Of a DNA stretch of 64,000 nt, positions 11,766 through 22,675 are shown piece after piece. Source of the stretch: Piezodorus guildinii (taxonomy: Eukaryota > Arthropoda > Insecta > Hemiptera > Pentatomidae); assembly GCA_023052935.1 (NCBI GenBank), contig CM041293.1:154875474-154939473 (forward strand), read 5' to 3'. Positions within the stretch are counted from its first letter, which is position 1; each line of letters begins with the position of its first letter. A program made the translations under genes and the position numbers. The notes below the pieces were generated by a model. The model was given only the letters and a program-made list of their open reading frames with translations. It searched no databases and was not told the origin of the DNA.

Positions 11766-12190
11766 ATAACTCAGTTATTCTTTAAGGATAGAGGAAAAAT
11801 TTATTAGTGTTTTTTAACCAAAAACGCAGTAATTATATAAAAGAGAAAAAAAAAAAATTAAATTTTACACATAAATACGCTCATAACTCAGTTTTGACGA
11901 TAGAGAAAAGTATGTATAGAGTTTTAGAATCAGTAAAGCGCGATAAAAAAAAAAAAAAAAAAAAAAAAAGGAAAACAATGAAATCTCGTCTACATATACG
12001 CTTGTAACTACGTTATTTTCGAAGAAGCAGAAAAAATCTATTATTGTTTTTTAACCGAAAACCCGCGAACAATTATGTAAAAGAGAAAAAAGAAAAGAAA
12101 AAAGTTGAAATTTTACACAATGCTCATGACTCAGTTACTTTCGACAACAGAGAAAAGTATCTATAGAGTTTTAGAATCAGTAAAATTCTT
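11766..12190 (+). repeat. ~120-bp minisatellite, about 3.5 units in an A-B-A-B pattern
   Basis: Units begin near 11,766, 11,883, 12,004 and 12,126 with ATAACTCAGTT-like sequence. Alternate units are more alike than neighbours. TTTTTTAACC marks the first and third, and GTTTTAGAATCAGTAAA the second and fourth, so the higher-order period is about 240 bp. Poly(A) tracts (about 11,944-11,969) interrupt it. Confidence 0.75.
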
Positions 12191-12467
12191 TTTGTATATT
12201 CAAGTAACAAATTATAATAGATGTAATTACACAAAAGATCTGTTATAATTATTATTCTGTTATTGAAATCGGTTATAAAACTAGCTTAGATATTGCGTTT
12301 TGAAATTAGCAGTAGTGATATGATCCTTTGAATTATTACTTTTCATATTACTTAATTGCCTATCAACAACTATATAAACAGTTATACTCTAATATTGTTA
12401 TTTGGAAATAATAAACCATTGTGTAATAATTTTCAGCCTTTTTAAATAGTTATAAATTGATTTTAAC

Positions 12468-12510
12468 AGACGAGTTAAGTCGTGTATTGCGCTCACCAGA
12501 TTTTTTTTAT
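12468..12510 (-). mobile_element. HINE 5'-terminal fragment
   Basis: GAGTTAAGTCGTGTATTGCGCTCACCAGATTTTT is the inverse of the family head. The rest of the element is not recognisable upstream. Confidence 0.6.
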
Positions 12511-13330
12511 TTAGTAACATAATACAATCAATAAATAACAAACTTGTGTGAACTGTTTGAATTAAACTGAATTTCTCAATCAGGTTTATGTAGAAGGAAT
12601 CTATAAGTATACTCGCTGCACCTATAGGTCTTATAGCACACACTAAATATAATTGAAGTGATAGCTTCACGACCGCTGAAGTGGGCGTGTAAAGTTGTCC
12701 GAATGAACAACAAACGAATAAATTAAGTTTGAAGTTTCAACAACTACTTGATATTCAGTTGGAGCATTGAAAATCAATGAACCAGCTAGTCTTATAAATG
12801 TCATATTTCAATATAGACAAGAATTTACAATTTTTTAAAAGAAAAAGCAGCATCTTTAATCTCTTATAACTTGAATAAATATCAATAAACTTAACAACAA
12901 ACAAACTATTATAAGTTTATGTACGTCTGTACAAAAAATAAAAAAATAATAAAATAAAAATGAGATTACAAGAGTTAGAATGGCAGCGTGTGAATGTTAT
13001 AAACTTTATTACACCGCAGTTAATTATCAAATTAACTTTTAAATATGGATTTAGGTGTTTAAACATTTTAGAGCTTCATAATCTAACTTCTGCACATTTA
13101 AATAAAATTACAAAAGCTAATGCTTAGTACTACAACTCATGAGGCTTGGCATTTATGGGCTATATCAGGCAAGAGATTATTTAAATCGCCCTCGTAATAT
13201 TTATATTCTCTATTAATGTCTCATGACACCAAAAAATAATAGGTGAGAAATAAAGAAATTAAACAGGAAATTTCGCGCTCTGCCAGGAAATGACGACCTC
13301 TGATTTGAATTTACTAAGGTGATATCTTAG
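12511..13330. other. AT-rich intergenic DNA, nothing recognised
   Basis: No supported frame or repeat. A 90-codon open frame on minus at 12,398-12,670 runs through the HINE head and is rejected. Confidence 0.5.
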
Positions 13331-13650
13331 GGAGCGGCGCGGTATAGTAGATAGAGCACTAATCTACTGTACTCCAGGTCCTGGGTTCGAGTCCCGGATG
13401 TAGCGCAATATTATTTATTCTGTTATTTCAGTCGGGGGACGACCCAAGGGCATGAAGGAGACCCTCTTGGGGCAAAGTGGGTACCCAAATTGGGGAAAAA
13501 CCTGCCGGCTGAACGTGATCTTGGCCTAATCACCTCATTGCACAGGCGTTAGCCTAGAAACAGTACGAATCTCTATTACGCACTGTGTCCAAGACACTTC
13601 ATGGGTTGTAGTGGTTAGTGTAATAGGTTTTTTTTTTTTTTTTTTTTTTT
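13331..13650 (+). mobile_element. SINE1, full-length, poly(T) tail
   Basis: A tRNA-like head with A-box-type GGTATAGTAGATAGAGC and a B box GGGTTCGAGTCCC (about 13,383-13,395) is followed by the SINE1 body. It ends in 23 T at 13,628-13,650. The other copies share the body and also end in T on the element strand. No clear TSD. Confidence 0.8.
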
Positions 13651-13811
13651 AACGCATCATGATTTATTTATTACCTGATATAAAGCATACTTTATGTAAT
13701 AAACTCATAAAAACTCATTTTTACAAAGCACATTATTAAATTAAAAATACAATAATTAGTTAATATTAGCGTGTTCTTTCATCATATATCACACTTTATA
13801 AATCGCTTGGT

Positions 13812-14415
13812 GCTCTCAGAGCCATTTCCAATCCATTCTCAGCAAACCCTACTGTACAGAAGATCCACTTCGCAATTAAACAGATAGAGGACTCTTCAAA
13901 AAAAAAATCTTTCGTATTCCTAGTCATTCTGGGATATCAAAGAACGAGGAAATCGACAAAGCAGCAACAGAGGCACATTCGCTCGAAGAAATAACGTCCT
14001 CTTTCATTTCATCATCTGAGCTGTTTCAGCCAATTAACGCGAAGATCATAGACGAATGGCAACACTCTTGGGATCAATGGATAAAAAAATTAAAACAGAG
14101 TCAAACCGACCATCAGCTGCTCTGTCTCATCATTCAGTAAGTCCTGGCTTGAGGAGGTAGTTATAGCCCGCCTGAGGATAGGACAATGCCGCCTCACTCA
14201 TGGCACGAAGGGATCCACCTCGATGTCAACTGTGTAAAGTGGCTCCACAGTAGTCATATTTTCGAAGAGTGTTACTGCAGAGAATTCGTAAAGTGTGGCG
14301 TAGATAGCGTAGACCGTGAAAAGTCTCTGATGCATTAAGCAATAGTGATTGGGCCGTCGGATGTCATTCAGTTGACGAAGAACATTCGCTTATATCAGCA
14401 CATTTAGCACAATAA
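13812..14415 (+). pseudogene. RNase H-bearing LINE tail, decayed
   Basis: A broken frame reads an RNase H end (PSHSGISKNEEIDKAA) and then the EEVVIARLRIGQCRLTHG block and a HIFEECYC remnant of the C-terminal zinc motif. This is the same order as at 5,935-6,690 and 40,225-40,578. At least one frameshift and several stops are present. No 3' tail is recognised. Nearest relative in the window is probably the 40.2 kb fragment. Confidence 0.75.
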
Positions 14416-14536
14416 AATTATTTGTTATATGCTAATCAGTATGTTTACTATTCCTATTTAATCATTATTTTTATTTTTCCTATTATAATATTTTATTTTT
14501 ATTGAATTCGTCCTTTTAGAATCGATCGTTTACTGA

Positions 14537-14725
14537 TTATTGTTTGTTTATTTATTTAACGTCCCTTTATGCTGCTTTTTAACGTCCCCTCCGAAGGAAG
14601 GCATAATTAAGGATTTGTTTACTCCCATTAAAAAATCTTAGGGCCACCTGCGGGTTTGAACCTGGGTCATTTGGTATAGGAGGCTGTTATGCTAGCCACC
14701 CTTCTACAGATAACCTCCTTTTTGA
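14537..14725 (-). repeat. SINE2 with internal deletion
   Basis: On minus: a tRNA-like head (GGCTAGCATAACAGCC, B box GGTTCAAACCC), the AAGATTTTTTAATGGGAG block and CTTCGGAGGGGACGTTAAA. It then jumps directly to the GACGTTAAATAAATAAAC tail. Confidence 0.8.
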
Positions 14726-14758
14726 ATCGATTTCGTCCTTTTCTATCGGAAAACTGGA

Positions 14759-14763
<5 letters not shown>

Positions 14764-14793
<30 letters not shown>
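14764..14793. repeat. (TA)n microsatellite
   Basis: About 15 TA units. Confidence 0.95.
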
Positions 14794-14796
<3 letters not shown>

Positions 14797-15297
14797 CCAT
14801 TACTCTTGTAAAATGTGAATTTCTAAAAAATCAAATCAAATTTATGGATACAGCACTTTTTGGAATGAAACGTGCGCATAGTACTTTTTGGAAAGAATCA
14901 AAAGAGATATAATACTTTTTGGAAGAATATAACGCTGGTTAGTTGGTAACAGTCACTATAAACTTCCTAATATAACATTACCGATAACTAACGTCTTTTT
15001 ATTGTTAATTACTAAGTTATGTATATCTCCTTCTGGGAAATCTTTGTTTGTTTGTCATATACATGGATTATCTATTCTTTATGAAGAAAGTGAATATTCA
15101 AAGAACAATTCATCTATTTATGGCACCATAATAAGAACGTATGTAATTCTGAAGTTTAGTTTGAACTTGTATTCACTATTGTGTGAATTTAGCAAATTTA
15201 TCTATATTATTAACAACGTGTAAACAATATTTAACTATAGAGACTTATAAATAAAAAAAATTTGTGCTTTTATTTTACATTGAAAAAAAAAAAAATC
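14794..15297. other. Unnamed repeat remnant plus AT-rich DNA
   Basis: 14,795-14,935 shares an AAAATGTGAATTTCTAAAA block and ACTTTTTGGAA motifs with 20,330-20,860. The remainder to the LINE insertion site is AT-rich with no credible gene. Confidence 0.4.
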
Positions 15298-15744
15298 TAC
15301 TATTAAGTTCATGCGCTAGATATAAACAGTCACGTTTTACATCGTTCTCTTGGAACTTCAATCTTTGTGTAGTCACTGCATGTTTTTTTCGATTTGAAAT
15401 CAACCATGAAGTAGCTGGACAACAGTGGTCTACATTGGTAGTAATCCCACAGTGAGTACTGTTTTTATTTAGAGTGTCTAATAGTGAACAGTGTAGCCGT
15501 GTGTATACGAGGCCTTATCACACTCATAGCGGCCATAGGGAAGCCCCCCAATCCCACGACTTTACGTGGGCCACGAGCTCAGTGTTCCGCCAGCTCTGGT
15601 AGGGGCACGTTCGCGTGTTGAACATTATTAAATTATAACACGCAGATGTAATTTTATTTTTTTTATTTTTTTATTTATTTTTTTTTTTTGTTTTCTTTTC
15701 CCTCTTCTTTTTCTTTCTTCTCTAAACCACCTATTTATGCGAAA

Positions 15745-17115
15745 ATGAGATATTTCCATCAAGTAATGTCCAGCAAAGTTACCAAAAGATCTCGATCCGC
15801 TGGGTCTACCAGGGCCTCTAATAATCTAAATTCAGCACTTTCAACACCTCAGCATTCTCCACCAGCTAAGACCCGTTCACGGCGTAATAATAAAAAAAAT
15901 AGTCCACCAGTTACTCCCACAAATGTATCAGATGAACCACAACCAGGCACTTCATCCCAGGGGTTATTCGAAGAATCTCTTTTCTTCACGCCCAACCCAT
16001 ACCAGATTCTCCAATCTGATAAAGATGCTATGGAGTCAATACCAACGCCTAGAGAGCCTCGGCCTCCCCCGATATTCGTCAAAAATATAAAAAATTTTCA
16101 ATTGCTCTGCACCCAAATAAATACAATTATTGATCCCGGCACTTACTCGTGCCTTAGCAGAAGTACTGATACTAAGATTTCTCCGGAAACAGCAGACTCA
16201 TACCGGAAAATCGTTAAATATCTGACGGACACGAAAGAAGAGTTTCACACCTACCAGCTTCGGCAGGAGCGCTCCTTGCGGGTAGTCATTAGAAATCTTC
16301 ATCCCTCAACGCCTGCTGAAGACATTGAAGAAGAATTGACGGCACTGGGTTTCAAGGTTCGTCAAATAACAAACGTTATGAAGGAAAATAGATCCGGCAC
16401 CGATGGAACTAGGAAGATAGCTCTACCCCTCTTCTTCTTTGATTTAGAACCCTCACCTGGAGTTGAAAAGGTCTACGATATCCAAAGGCTGTATTACACC
16501 AAAGTAACAGTTGAAAAGCCGTACGTGAAGAAAGAAATGGTCCAATGCCACAACTGCCAGGCATATGGCCATACCAAGCACTATTGTCATCACATGCCAC
16601 GTTGCGTGAAATGTGGAGACCCCCACAAATCTGATGAATGCATCAAATCAAGACAAACTCCAGCGGTGTGTGCGCTATGCCTGAAAGGACACCCAGCTAA
16701 TTATAAAGGATGCCAGGTTTACAAAAATCTAAAACTGAAATTTCTGAAACCGCAGTCCACAGAATATTCCTCTACTCCAAGAAGAATAACTTCAAACCTC
16801 ATCAACTCTAATGTGTCCTTTGCCCAACTTCTAGGAGGTGGTGAGAAAAATAAGAATTGTGAGGCCCTGCCGCAGGAACAACCAAAACCTCAACACCCCC
16901 AGCCCCAACCTCAATATTCTCTTCCTCTAACCCAACCCGAGCCCCAAAAATCCCATCAACATCAAATTCCACTTATTCCTCCTCCATCTAACGCAACAGA
17001 TATCACCAGTCTCTTAACATCCTTTATCACTGAACTGAAATCAGTCGTGACTCCCCTACTATCTCTTCTAACTAACCTCGTATCCCACCTCATCACTTCT
17101 GCAAGAAATCCTTAA
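15745..17115 (+). CDS. Jockey-clade ORF1 protein (gag-like, zinc knuckles)
   Basis: 456 codons plus stop. I chose the ATG at 15,745 because copy A2 starts at the same MRYFHQVMSSK sequence. An in-frame ATG at 15,688 would add 19 residues. The N-terminal ~110 residues are rich in S/T/P/R and basic. A central region (about 110-270) resembles the PRE_C2HC/RRM-like domain of Jockey ORF1. Three zinc knuckles follow: CHNCQAYGHTKHYC, CVKCGDPHKSDEC and CALCLKGHPANYKGC. A P/Q-rich linker and hydrophobic C-terminus complete it. Such proteins bind the element RNA and form the ribonucleoprotein. The frame is intact. Its stop is followed directly by the ORF2 ATG (TAAATG), suggesting termination-reinitiation coupling. 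Confidence 0.9.
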   Translation: MRYFHQVMSSKVTKRSRSAGSTRASNNLNSALSTPQHSPPAKTRSRRNNKKNSPPVTPTNVSDEPQPGTSSQGLFEESLFFTPNPYQILQSDKDAMESIPTPREPRPPPIFVKNIKNFQLLCTQINTIIDPGTYSCLSRSTDTKISPETADSYRKIVKYLTDTKEEFHTYQLRQERSLRVVIRNLHPSTPAEDIEEELTALGFKVRQITNVMKENRSGTDGTRKIALPLFFFDLEPSPGVEKVYDIQRLYYTKVTVEKPYVKKEMVQCHNCQAYGHTKHYCHHMPRCVKCGDPHKSDECIKSRQTPAVCALCLKGHPANYKGCQVYKNLKLKFLKPQSTEYSSTPRRITSNLINSNVSFAQLLGGGEKNKNCEALPQEQPKPQHPQPQPQYSLPLTQPEPQKSHQHQIPLIPPPSNATDITSLLTSFITELKSVVTPLLSLLTNLVSHLITSARNP

Positions 17116-19801
17116 ATGACCTCTTCCGAACCTATATCCCTACTCCTTTGGAATGCGAACGGTATTCGAAATCACACTAACGAACTAACAGTCTTTTTAC
17201 AAGAAAAACATATAGACATAGCCTTAGTAACAGAAACCCGACTCACCAACTCACGGCTGTTTAACATCCCCAATTACAACATTTACCGAACGGACCACCC
17301 GGACGGAACCGCACATGCTGGCACTGCTGTCATCATCCATCACTCCCTCTCCCATCACATTCACACCCCTTACCGGTCCATAATTACCTACAACCTAAAG
17401 CTGTAACAGTCCGCACCAAGCTCTTTAACTTAACAATTGTTGCAGCATATTCCCCTCCAAAAATTCCATTTTCCGAATCCCAATTCAATTCATTCCTAAA
17501 TTCCTTGGGACACCACTTTCTTGTAGGAGCAGATTTTAATGCAAAACACCAACAATGGGGAGCCAGAACCACAAACTCTCGCGGACGAATCCTGTTGTCT
17601 GCACTTAATTCTACTCGCAGCAATATCCTTCCTCCGGATTCTCCTACCTACTGGCCAACAGATCCCAACCGCAATCCTGACCTCCTAGACTTTTTCATTC
17701 ATAAAGGTCTAGGCCCACTAAATTATTCCATATCTCGCCTCGATGACCTATCTTCAGATCACAGTCCAATACTCCTTACCCTTTCATTATCGCCCATTCC
17801 TAAACCGTCTCCACCCTCATTCATCAGAGGGCCAGTTCATTGGGACCTATTCCGTCAAATCTTAACCGACAATATTGATCTCAGAGTATCCCTCAAATCC
17901 CCTGAAGAACTGGATGAAGCTGTTAATACCTTTACTACCCTAATCCAACAAGCAGCTTGGACTTCATCTTCCCCTCTCTCTTCCACAAAATCCCGATGTA
18001 AAAATCCTTTACCTCAAGAACTCCTGGACCTTATCCAATTCAAGCGCCGTTCTAGGACTATCTGGCAGAGGACCAGGCATCCTGATGACAGGAAATCATA
18101 CAATTATTATTGTAAATTAGTTAAAAATAGATTGACAACCTACAGATCCCAATCCTATAATTCCTATATTTCCTCATTATCCACTTGTGACCATTCCCTC
18201 TGGAAAGCAACTAAAAAAATCCTTAAATACCATCATATCTCTCATCCTCTCAAACGTCATGATGGTTCCTGGGCCTCGTCAGATGAGACTAGAGCAGAGG
18301 AATTTGCTAAACATCTTGCAAACACATTCACTCCTCATCCTGAACTTAATCCTACCCACACAGCTGCAGTTGAAGACTCCCTCTCCTCGCCAATTCCTCT
18401 CTCTTTACCTCCTAAAGCTGTCAACCCCTCTGAGGTCAAATTCCTAATCGATAAACTTAAACCTCGAAAATCTCCGGGATTTGATCTCCTCACTTCCCAA
18501 ATCATTAAACAACTTCCAAAAAAGGCTATAGTATTCCTGACCTACATATATAACTGCATCCTCCGAACAACCCATTTTCCTCTGATGTGGAAACACTCAA
18601 CCATTATACTTTTCCTTAAACCGGGCAAACCTGTTAATCATACCTCATCCTATAGACCAATCAGCTTGCTCCATATACTTTCCAAATTATTTGAGAAAAT
18701 CCTTCTGAAACGCATCCTTCCGTTAATCCAACTCGACAAAATCCCATCTCACCAGTTTGGTTTCCGCTCAGGCCACTCCACTGTTCACCAAGGTCTTCGA
18801 GTTGTTGACCACATACCCTATGCCCTTGAAAGCAAGCAATATTGCACAGGTGCCTTTCTGGACATAGCACAAGCATTCGACCGGGTGTGGCACGATGGCT
18901 TGCTTTTCAAACTAAAAACCCTATTACCCCAAGCCCTATATCTAATCCTTCGATCCTACCTCTCTAACCGCTCGTTCCGAGTCCGTTGTGGTTCTGAATT
19001 CTCAAGTTGTTATCCGATAGAAGCCGGTGTTCCACAAGGTAGTGTCCTCGGTCCTATACTCTACATCTTATTCACCTCAGACATCCCCACCTTACCCGAA
19101 AACTTCCTGGCAACATTTGCCGATGATACAGCTATCCTCTCATCCCATCCAGATCCTGTTACGGCATCCTCAAACCTCCAATCACATCTCGATCTGATTG
19201 AAAAGTGGTGCAATCATTGGCGCATCAAAGTCAATGAATCAAAAAGCAAGCAAGTCACCTTTACCCTTCGACGCAGATCCTGCCCTTTTGTCAATTTTAA
19301 CTCTATTCCTCTCACCTTTTCTGACACAGTCAAATACCTTGGTTTCCTCTTAGACAAAAGACTGACATGGAACCCCCATACTAGACTCAAACGACAAGAA
19401 CTCAATCGACGATATGGCCAGCTATATAGACTACTAAACAGAAAATCTCATCTCTCAACGGACAACAAACTCTTAATTTACAAGACTATTCTTAAACCAA
19501 TTTGGACCTACGGACTTGAACTGTGGGGAACAGCAAAAGTTTCGAATATCAAACGTATCCAATCCTTTCAGTCTAAAGTCCTTAGAACAATAGTAGATGC
19601 CCCATATTATGTCACCAACAAAACCTTACACCATGACCTGAATATCCCATTTGTCTTTGATCTAATCCCCTCCAAATTCATAATCTTCCATCAGAAGCTT
19701 ACTCACCTTCCTAATCCTTGGCACACTCCCTATCCAGTACCAACCATCCCTATAACCCTCCTCGTAGGTTGAAGCGGCAGTGGCCCAGAGATCTTTTGTA
19801 A
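17116..19801 (+). pseudogene. Jockey-clade ORF2 (endonuclease-reverse transcriptase), two frameshifts
   Basis: Starts at the ATG that abuts the ORF1 stop. The AP-endonuclease domain opens with LLWNANGIRNH and a VTETRL block. The RT domain has KPGKP...SYRPISLL, motif A AFLDIAQAFDRVWHDGL, AGVPQGSVLGP and the catalytic FADD. A 1-nt indel in a C-rich run near 17,366-17,374 moves the frame. A second near 19,722 replaces the last ~26 codons, and the ancestral stop is at 19,799-19,801. Between the shifts 755 codons are open. Copy A2 (894 codons) serves as the intact reference. The element cannot make full ORF2 unless the shifts are sequencing errors. Confidence 0.9.
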
Positions 19802-20244
19802 TTATGTTATTGGAGTGCTGGCAATGGCCAGCTTCCCCACTCATGCCCTGAGTGTATGTGGCTCTAGCGCCCTCGCTCAGCCTCCACTGGCTCTCAAGAC
19901 CAGTGACGCAGCTGAATGAGAGGCGCTGGGATCTTCTGGCATTGTGCCTCGACATCCACTAGTGGATCTCGAGGTTTGATTCAGTGATCCCAGGGGCAGC
20001 TTGTAAATATTGTAAATAGGTATGAATGTGAACAAGATTGTTATTATTATTTTCTTTATAGTACTTATTTAATTTTGTGTATATTTTTTTTTCTTTTTTT
20101 TTTTTTTTTGCTTAGTCTTTATTAATTTTTTTTTCTTTAATTTTATTTACAATGTACATATGGTATGAATGATTTATTTTATTTCTAATACTCATTGTCC
20201 CAGAAGGTGGCAGATTGTATTATCTCTTAATAAAACAAATTAAT
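19802..20244 (+). other. Jockey A1 3' UTR with conserved GC-rich block
   Basis: 19,802-20,030 is GC-rich and resembles 31,850-32,058 (minus strand) of copy A2, including CAGC-TGTAAATATTGTA and TAGGTATGAATGTGA. The subfamily B fragments have a different, AT-rich 3' UTR. 20,040-20,244 is T-rich and ends near AATAAAACAAATTAAT. Confidence 0.7.
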
Positions 20245-20256
20245 TACTATTAAGTT

Positions 20257-21074
20257 AGTCAGGCACGGTTTTTTCTCTCATATTTAAAAAGTTCTTGGAA
20301 TGCTAATTCCAACTATTTGCTTGATCAAATACCATTATTCTATTAAAATGTGAGTTTCTAAAATTTGTTTAACTAAATTTATGTTGCTGCTAGAAGAAAT
20401 ACCATGAAAAAAAAAATCAATTTAATTGACAACCTACAAGAATCAAGACGAAGCAACTAAATCGTTTAAAACAGCCTATAAACTGATTATTAGTTTAAAA
20501 CTATTGATCAAAATAATAGCAGTGATTCAAGACGTACTAACTGAACAAATAAAAATGCATATTAGAAAGAAATCAATAAATTAATTGTGATATATTACGG
20601 GGTTAGGTGCTTCTACTGTATAATAGGAAATAGTACCATCTAGAAGGAAAAAAAATAAAAGATTGCCTGTTTACAGAGAATATAGTACGTTTTGGAAGGA
20701 AATGTTTTAGTACCTTTTGAAATGAAATGTCATTTTAAAGGATTTCTATGTTTTTTAGATAAATCAGGTAAAACTAAACCATTAGTATACAGATATGTCA
20801 AAATAACAATTTTGAAAAAAATGTCCTTTAGTACCTTTTGGAAATCAACGTTTCAATCAACGAAAAATATTTATTTTGCAAAATAAATGTTTTCAAATGG
20901 ATTGAACCCTATCTAGTTTAAGTAATGGCTTTTTATTTACAGGATATTCATGGCTGTTTGGCACGACTATCAGAACAGTGACATTTTTTTTCCAAATCGA
21001 ATAATGTAAATCTCTATTAGACAGACCAAAACCCCCGCCAAGATTTTAATTAAGATTATCCAGTATCGTAACCT
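20257..21074. other. AT-rich DNA with an unnamed repeat
   Basis: 20,330-20,860 contains AGTACCTTTTGGAA-type motifs several times and GGAAATCAACGTTTCAATCA at about 20,838-20,858. That last block is also present at about 27,516 and, diverged, at 36,519. Otherwise nothing recognised. Confidence 0.45.
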
Positions 21075-21374
21075 ATGGTAGATTCGGAGAGGCTGACAAC
21101 CGGTTTAAAATTGAATATTTACCCAAGGGACTTGCCCATTAGTCTCTTTATTGAGAGAGCGATCGACATCTACTCGGGATATCTGCCTTATTTTATTAAC
21201 AGCACTCGGTGGTCTGTTAGCACTCCGCTAGTTGGATTCATGGCCGAGCCAGATCCAAGCATCGATAGTGTAACTGCCCGGCGTAGTTTATGTTCGGAGC
21301 CGCTATTCAAACATGATTGTAGCAAAGTAGAATCTATTACTGTGCGATGGAAGGAAGTAGAATGGTGGCGATGA
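21075..21374 (+). CDS. Hypothetical 99-codon ORF, doubtful
   Basis: ATG-initiated frame in a locally GC-richer stretch (about 21,060-21,380). No domain, signal peptide or repeat partner recognised. The opposite strand is also partly open, so this may be chance or part of an unrecognised element. No neighbour suggests a role. Confidence 0.15.
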   Translation: MVDSERLTTGLKLNIYPRDLPISLFIERAIDIYSGYLPYFINSTRWSVSTPLVGFMAEPDPSIDSVTARRSLCSEPLFKHDCSKVESITVRWKEVEWWR

Positions 21375-21631
21375 GATTCCAAAGCGTAATATTAAATATT
21401 CTGAATAACTGGAGAATTGTTAGATTTAAATAGTGATCGGCTAGTAATAAACTAAACAAACTTTTTTGTCCTACAATTTTCAATAATTATTCTTTTGGAT
21501 CGATATTAGAAAATATTGATACCCATTAATAATATTTATTTACACTTTTATAGATTATTTGAATCCTGATTTCAAATAAAATCTGTTTTTCTTCTGAGCA
21601 AGAGACGCTCCCAAGTTAAACTAAATTAAAT

Positions 21632-21995
21632 CAGAGCTGTGGGGTTCTAATCCTTCTGAAAATCCTCAATGCACCTTACTTTGTCACGAATAAACTCATC
21701 CATAAAGACTTTAATATTCAATTTGTTGCTGAATTAGCCCTAACCAGGTACCATTCATTCCATGACAAACTTCATTCCCACTCTAATTCTCTAGTTTCAA
21801 TCCTTGCTTCCTCGTCGTTTCCTGATAATCCTCCCAGGCGTTTCAAAAAGAAGATGGCTCTGACACCTTCTAGTTTAGTCTCTTAGAGTGCTGCCAATGG
21901 GTAGTGACAGTACATGTATTTCATGTCATTTTCTTAATCTTCACCACATTTACTTGATGTATACCTTTGTACAGTTGTAAATACCAATAAATATG
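21632..21995 (+). pseudogene. Jockey subfamily B 3' fragment
   Basis: Begins with GAGCTGTGGGG (the ELWGS segment), lacks a short internal part, then continues with NAPYFVTNKLIHKDFN-like, HDKLHSHSNSLVS-like and NPPRRFKK-like segments to a stop near 21,885. A 3' UTR ending ACCAATAAATATG and a short A run follow. Flanks ATTAAATCA/AATAAATCA might be a degraded TSD. Confidence 0.8.
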
Positions 21996-22121
21996 TTTTT
22001 AAAAAATAAATCAATTATTTACTTTTATTTATATTTATTTGTTTAGACTTGAATTCATAGAGATAAGATAAGTGATGTGAATGGGAAAAAAGTTATATTT
22101 TTCAAATAAAAATGATTATTC

Positions 22122-22330
22122 ATTTAACGTCACTTTATGTTATTGTGGCTAATCAGACGATGCTACACTGTGAGTCTGGGTTTCAATAGGATAGGGATCT
22201 TTAAAGAGTACCTAACAGAATCGAAAACACCATTTTTGGTTAACTAAGGATTTTTTAAACCCCTTAAAATACCCAAGGGCCATCGGGTGTTTTGGAAAAA
22301 CTCGGATTTGGGCATAGGTACATATACCTC
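22122..22330 (-). repeat. SINE2 copy, diverged
   Basis: Tail (TTTAACGTCACTTTATG), AATCAGACGATGCTAC, ATAGGGATCTTTAAAGAGTA and a decayed head-side part (CTAAGGATTTTTTAAACCCC). Confidence 0.7.
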
Positions 22331-22675
22331 AGGTGGGCTTAACAGTAAAATTATTAATAATTATTTAAATTTATCATTTATGTCTTTCTCAAATTTCATT
22401 GTATTGATCTAGAAATTAGTTACATTTAATTTATTTCTTTATTACTTAATCTGACAATATAATTTGTCAGTTTTCTTATTTTTACTTCCAATTTTCAATA
22501 TCACTTGTCCAGCCTTTGATCTTGACACAGATTCAAAGTGATTAAAATAAAAAAATATCTATAAATTAAGATAATATCAGTTTATTTACCTTGGTGGTAT
22601 TGAGTTCGTAAATAAGTACTTTCGGGCTTACAAAATAAAAATAAAACTCAATTTTTTGTTGACATAAAATTTATT

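Larger units (their letters stand above)
15310..20244 (+). mobile_element. Full-length Jockey-clade non-LTR retrotransposon (copy A1)
   Basis: Flanked by the perfect 12-bp TSD TACTATTAAGTT (15,298-15,309 and 20,245-20,256). Layout: 5' UTR of about 435 bp, ORF1 (gag-like, three zinc knuckles), ORF2 (endonuclease and RT, no RNase H), a GC-rich 3' UTR block, then an AT-rich end with AATAAAA shortly before the TSD. Copy A2 (31,607-36,384, minus) has the same plan. The PRE_C2HC-type ORF1 and the EN-RT ORF2 are characteristic of the Jockey clade of arthropods. Confidence 0.9.

Noticed and set aside
11807..12007. 66-codon K-rich frame
   Set aside because: Runs through the minisatellite and a poly(A) tract, so it is not a gene.
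13331..13405. Functional tRNA gene
   Set aside because: A and B boxes are present, but the sequence runs into a SINE body with other copies and the acceptor stem is not closed.
15849..16600. Antisense frames within Jockey ORF1
   Set aside because: Shadows of ORF1, with no motif of their own.
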